Below are positions 62,579 to 64,000 of a DNA stretch of 64,000 nt, piece by piece (position 1 is the first letter of the stretch; every line of letters begins with the position of its first letter). A program made the translations under genes and the position numbers. The DNA comes from Macrocystis pyrifera (lineage: Eukaryota; Sar; Phaeophyceae; Laminariales; Laminariaceae), in contig JASSKH010000037.1 in NCBI GenBank assembly GCA_031763025.1, forward strand, positions 3,472,001 to 3,536,000, read 5' to 3'. The notes below the pieces were generated by a model, which saw only the letters and a list, made by a program, of their open reading frames with translations, searched no databases and was not told the DNA's origin.

Positions 62579-63526
62579 AATGAGAAAAAAAATCATCATC
62601 AGGGTTTTTTATCATGCGACGCTAACCGGGAAAAGCACTTTGATGCTTTCCATGCGTCGGCTATGAGTGGGTATCCAAAATATCCCACCGCTTTAAGCTC
62701 GTCGTCGAAACGCGTACGAGTAAACGCCAGAGTCAATAATCATCCTGCGCACAATGTCACCATTGACACAGCAACCGATGTACCGTGCATTTCTGTTAAC
62801 TTCGTCCAGACACATCCCACAATGAAAGACACTGAAATTTTTGCAGTGCCAGCCGGAGCGATCAACCTCAGCAGTGCTGATGGTTCACCTCTCAAAATTT
62901 TAGGATACGTTCGCTTTGAACTGACGCTAGGAGATATTACCCTACCAGTCGAGGCGTTTGTATTGCCCTCTCTAGGGCCAGACATTATGCTACTCGATAA
63001 TTCTATCATGAACGCCTTCGGCGGCGTGCTCGATTGGAGTACAGAGCAATTGTCATTCAAAACATCTCAAGTCAAAATAAAAGCATCTCACCGTTGAGTG
63101 AATGCTACGACACACCCCGAGAACACTGCGACAGCTCAGTGCTCCGTGGTCTCAATTAATAATAATGTCGAACCCGTACCGGTGTTTTTGAAAAACAAAT
63201 GCTGCATCCCCCCTCAGAGTGAGATGACAGTACAAGTAGAATCGGTGACAGCACCGACCAAAACCACTGCTGCACTAATTGAACCACTGATCGTCACGGT
63301 CGAGGACATCGAATCTTCTGCTGTACCCGAAGCCTTTCAATTTATGATAGTTGCTCGTACAGTGTGCCACTGGTCGACCACTGATAGAACAGCAGTCGTC
63401 CAAATCGCGAACCCGTCCCACCAATACGTATACGTGAAACGGAAGACATTGCTCGGACATATTACACCCGTATCAGTAGCCTTGAGCAACACAACCAGTG
63501 CAATTCAGACCAACAGCAGACAATAG
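62516..63526 (+). pseudogene. Protease and linker region of the second gypsy element
   Basis: The frame (2) differs from gag (1). It encodes LYVSAVNRNNEKKNHHQ and an aspartic-protease core: HNVTIDTATDVPCISVNFVQ carries DTA where DTG or DSG is usual, and LPSLGPDIMLLDNSIMNAFG is the C-terminal strand motif. TGA at 63095 interrupts, and the same frame then runs to 63526 (VEPVPVFLKNKCCIPPQSEM, YVYVKRKTLLGHITPVSVAL), the usual linker before RT. The stop and the frame change on both sides suggest decay. Confidence 0.65.
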
Positions 63527-63527
63527 A

Positions 63528-64000
63528 ATCTTCACGCAACGAACTCCGTGCAGCACTTACTACAGCGTTTGATAAGACCACGTTCACACCTGGCGAATGC
63601 GCACAAGTACTGGAGCTATGCACCAAATATCGAAGCGTTTTTTCTCTGTCACCACAAGAGCTAGGTAAATGCACCCTAGCCGAAGCAACGTTTCCCCTTG
63701 AACCTGGAACACGTCCTGTAGATAGAACTCCGTACCGGGCAAACCCACGCGTACAGGAGACTATCGACAAGTGCGTAAACCAAATGGAAAAATATGGAAT
63801 CATTGAACAGCGCCCTAGTCCCTGGGGTTCCGCAGTAACTATTGTCGCAAAATCAGACGGCACCCCTCGGTTCTGCGTAGATTACAGGTCGACCATAAAT
63901 AAAAATCTGATCAAAAAGTCATGGCCTATGCCCAACTTAGAAAGCCATCTTGACACGGTCGGAGGAGCACGCTATATAACCGTATGCGACGTACAAAATG
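63528..64000 (+). pseudogene. Reverse transcriptase N-terminal part, cut by the window edge
   Basis: Frame 1: SSRNELRAALTTAFDKTTF, CTKYRSVFSLSPQELGKC, VDRTPYRANPRVQETIDKCV, YGIIEQRPSPWGSAVTIVAK, TPRFCVDYRSTINKNLIKKS and GGARYITVCDVQ. RFCVDYR and the following Asp are the RT finger and palm landmarks of Ty3/gypsy. The catalytic YxDD box is beyond the edge. The part seen is uninterrupted, but it is out of frame with the protease region. Confidence 0.78.

Larger units (their letters stand above)
60063..64000 (+). mobile_element. Second Ty3/gypsy retrotransposon, 5' half, runs off the window
   Basis: A gag-like ORF is followed by protease and the N-terminal part of RT in the order typical of Ty3/gypsy. 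It is unrelated at sequence level to the chromovirus copies. Frame 1 (gag), frame 2 (protease) and frame 1 (RT) alternate, with stops at 61942 (TAG), 62182 (TGA) and 63095 (TGA), each followed by a long open frame. Palm, RNase H and integrase lie beyond the right edge. Confidence 0.85.

Overview
This window is eukaryotic nuclear DNA dominated by repeats and mobile elements, with only a few host-like coding pieces. There is no operon structure, coding pieces are short and scattered, GT-AG splice signals are visible, and the repeats include chromodomain Ty3/gypsy retrotransposons, a tRNA-headed SINE with poly(A) tails, a LINE remnant, foldback/MITE-like elements and microsatellites. The protein style (LINE tail with GPGRPEKTW, WPP/PPF Helitron-like module, a GQKIDWSGIDGGWY secreted protein, many CTG tracts and GTACGTAC words) fits a stramenopile, most likely a brown alga. 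That assignment is inference from memory and was not tested by any search.

Layout. 1-9.8 kb: a mosaic of a CTG-rich repeat family and an interspersed repeat that encodes remnants of a zinc finger plus an OTU-like domain. A chromovirus (1868-6565) is inserted in it, carrying an in-frame 1062-bp deletion. 9.8-14.6 kb: SINE copies, a small secreted cysteine-containing ORF on the minus strand (12163-12615) and a two-exon zinc-finger fragment (about 14200-14535). 14.6-21.7 kb: a tandem array of the CTG unit invaded by a second, nearly identical chromovirus (15948-21710) with a complete pol but a 4-bp frameshift between gag and pol. 21.7-27.2 kb: a third OTU-repeat copy, then a SINE-X-SINE-X-SINE tandem duplication with an almost perfect 22-bp hairpin and a LINE tail in each X, then another SINE. 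27-38 kb: gene-poor DNA with a palindrome-rich minisatellite, a 76-base poly-C tract, a 0.6-0.8 kb tandem/foldback block and a TIR element. 38-44 kb: a 5.9-kb segment bracketed by a 27-bp perfect direct repeat, holding a minus-strand RING-finger ORF, a broken Helitron-type N-terminal ORF and a duplicated G-tract block. 46-51 kb: an AT-rich tract, an eleven-fold ~94-bp minisatellite built of CCCTG..CAGGG palindromes, a ~260-bp-arm inverted repeat and a 433-bp MITE-like foldback. 55.1-56.1 kb: the best host gene, a probable terminal exon of a secreted protein. 57-59 kb: a diverged 431-bp tandem repeat and an S/T-rich repeat ORF. 60.06-64 kb: the 5' half of a second, different Ty3/gypsy element with several stops and frame changes, running off the right edge.

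The unifying theme is repeated nesting and local duplication. The two chromoviruses share identical-looking 232-bp LTRs, 4-bp target duplications and almost the same landing point within the CTG repeat unit, so this family looks young and possibly targeted. Most other ORFs here are shadows or decayed pieces, and calls were kept to those with motif, splice or copy-comparison support.
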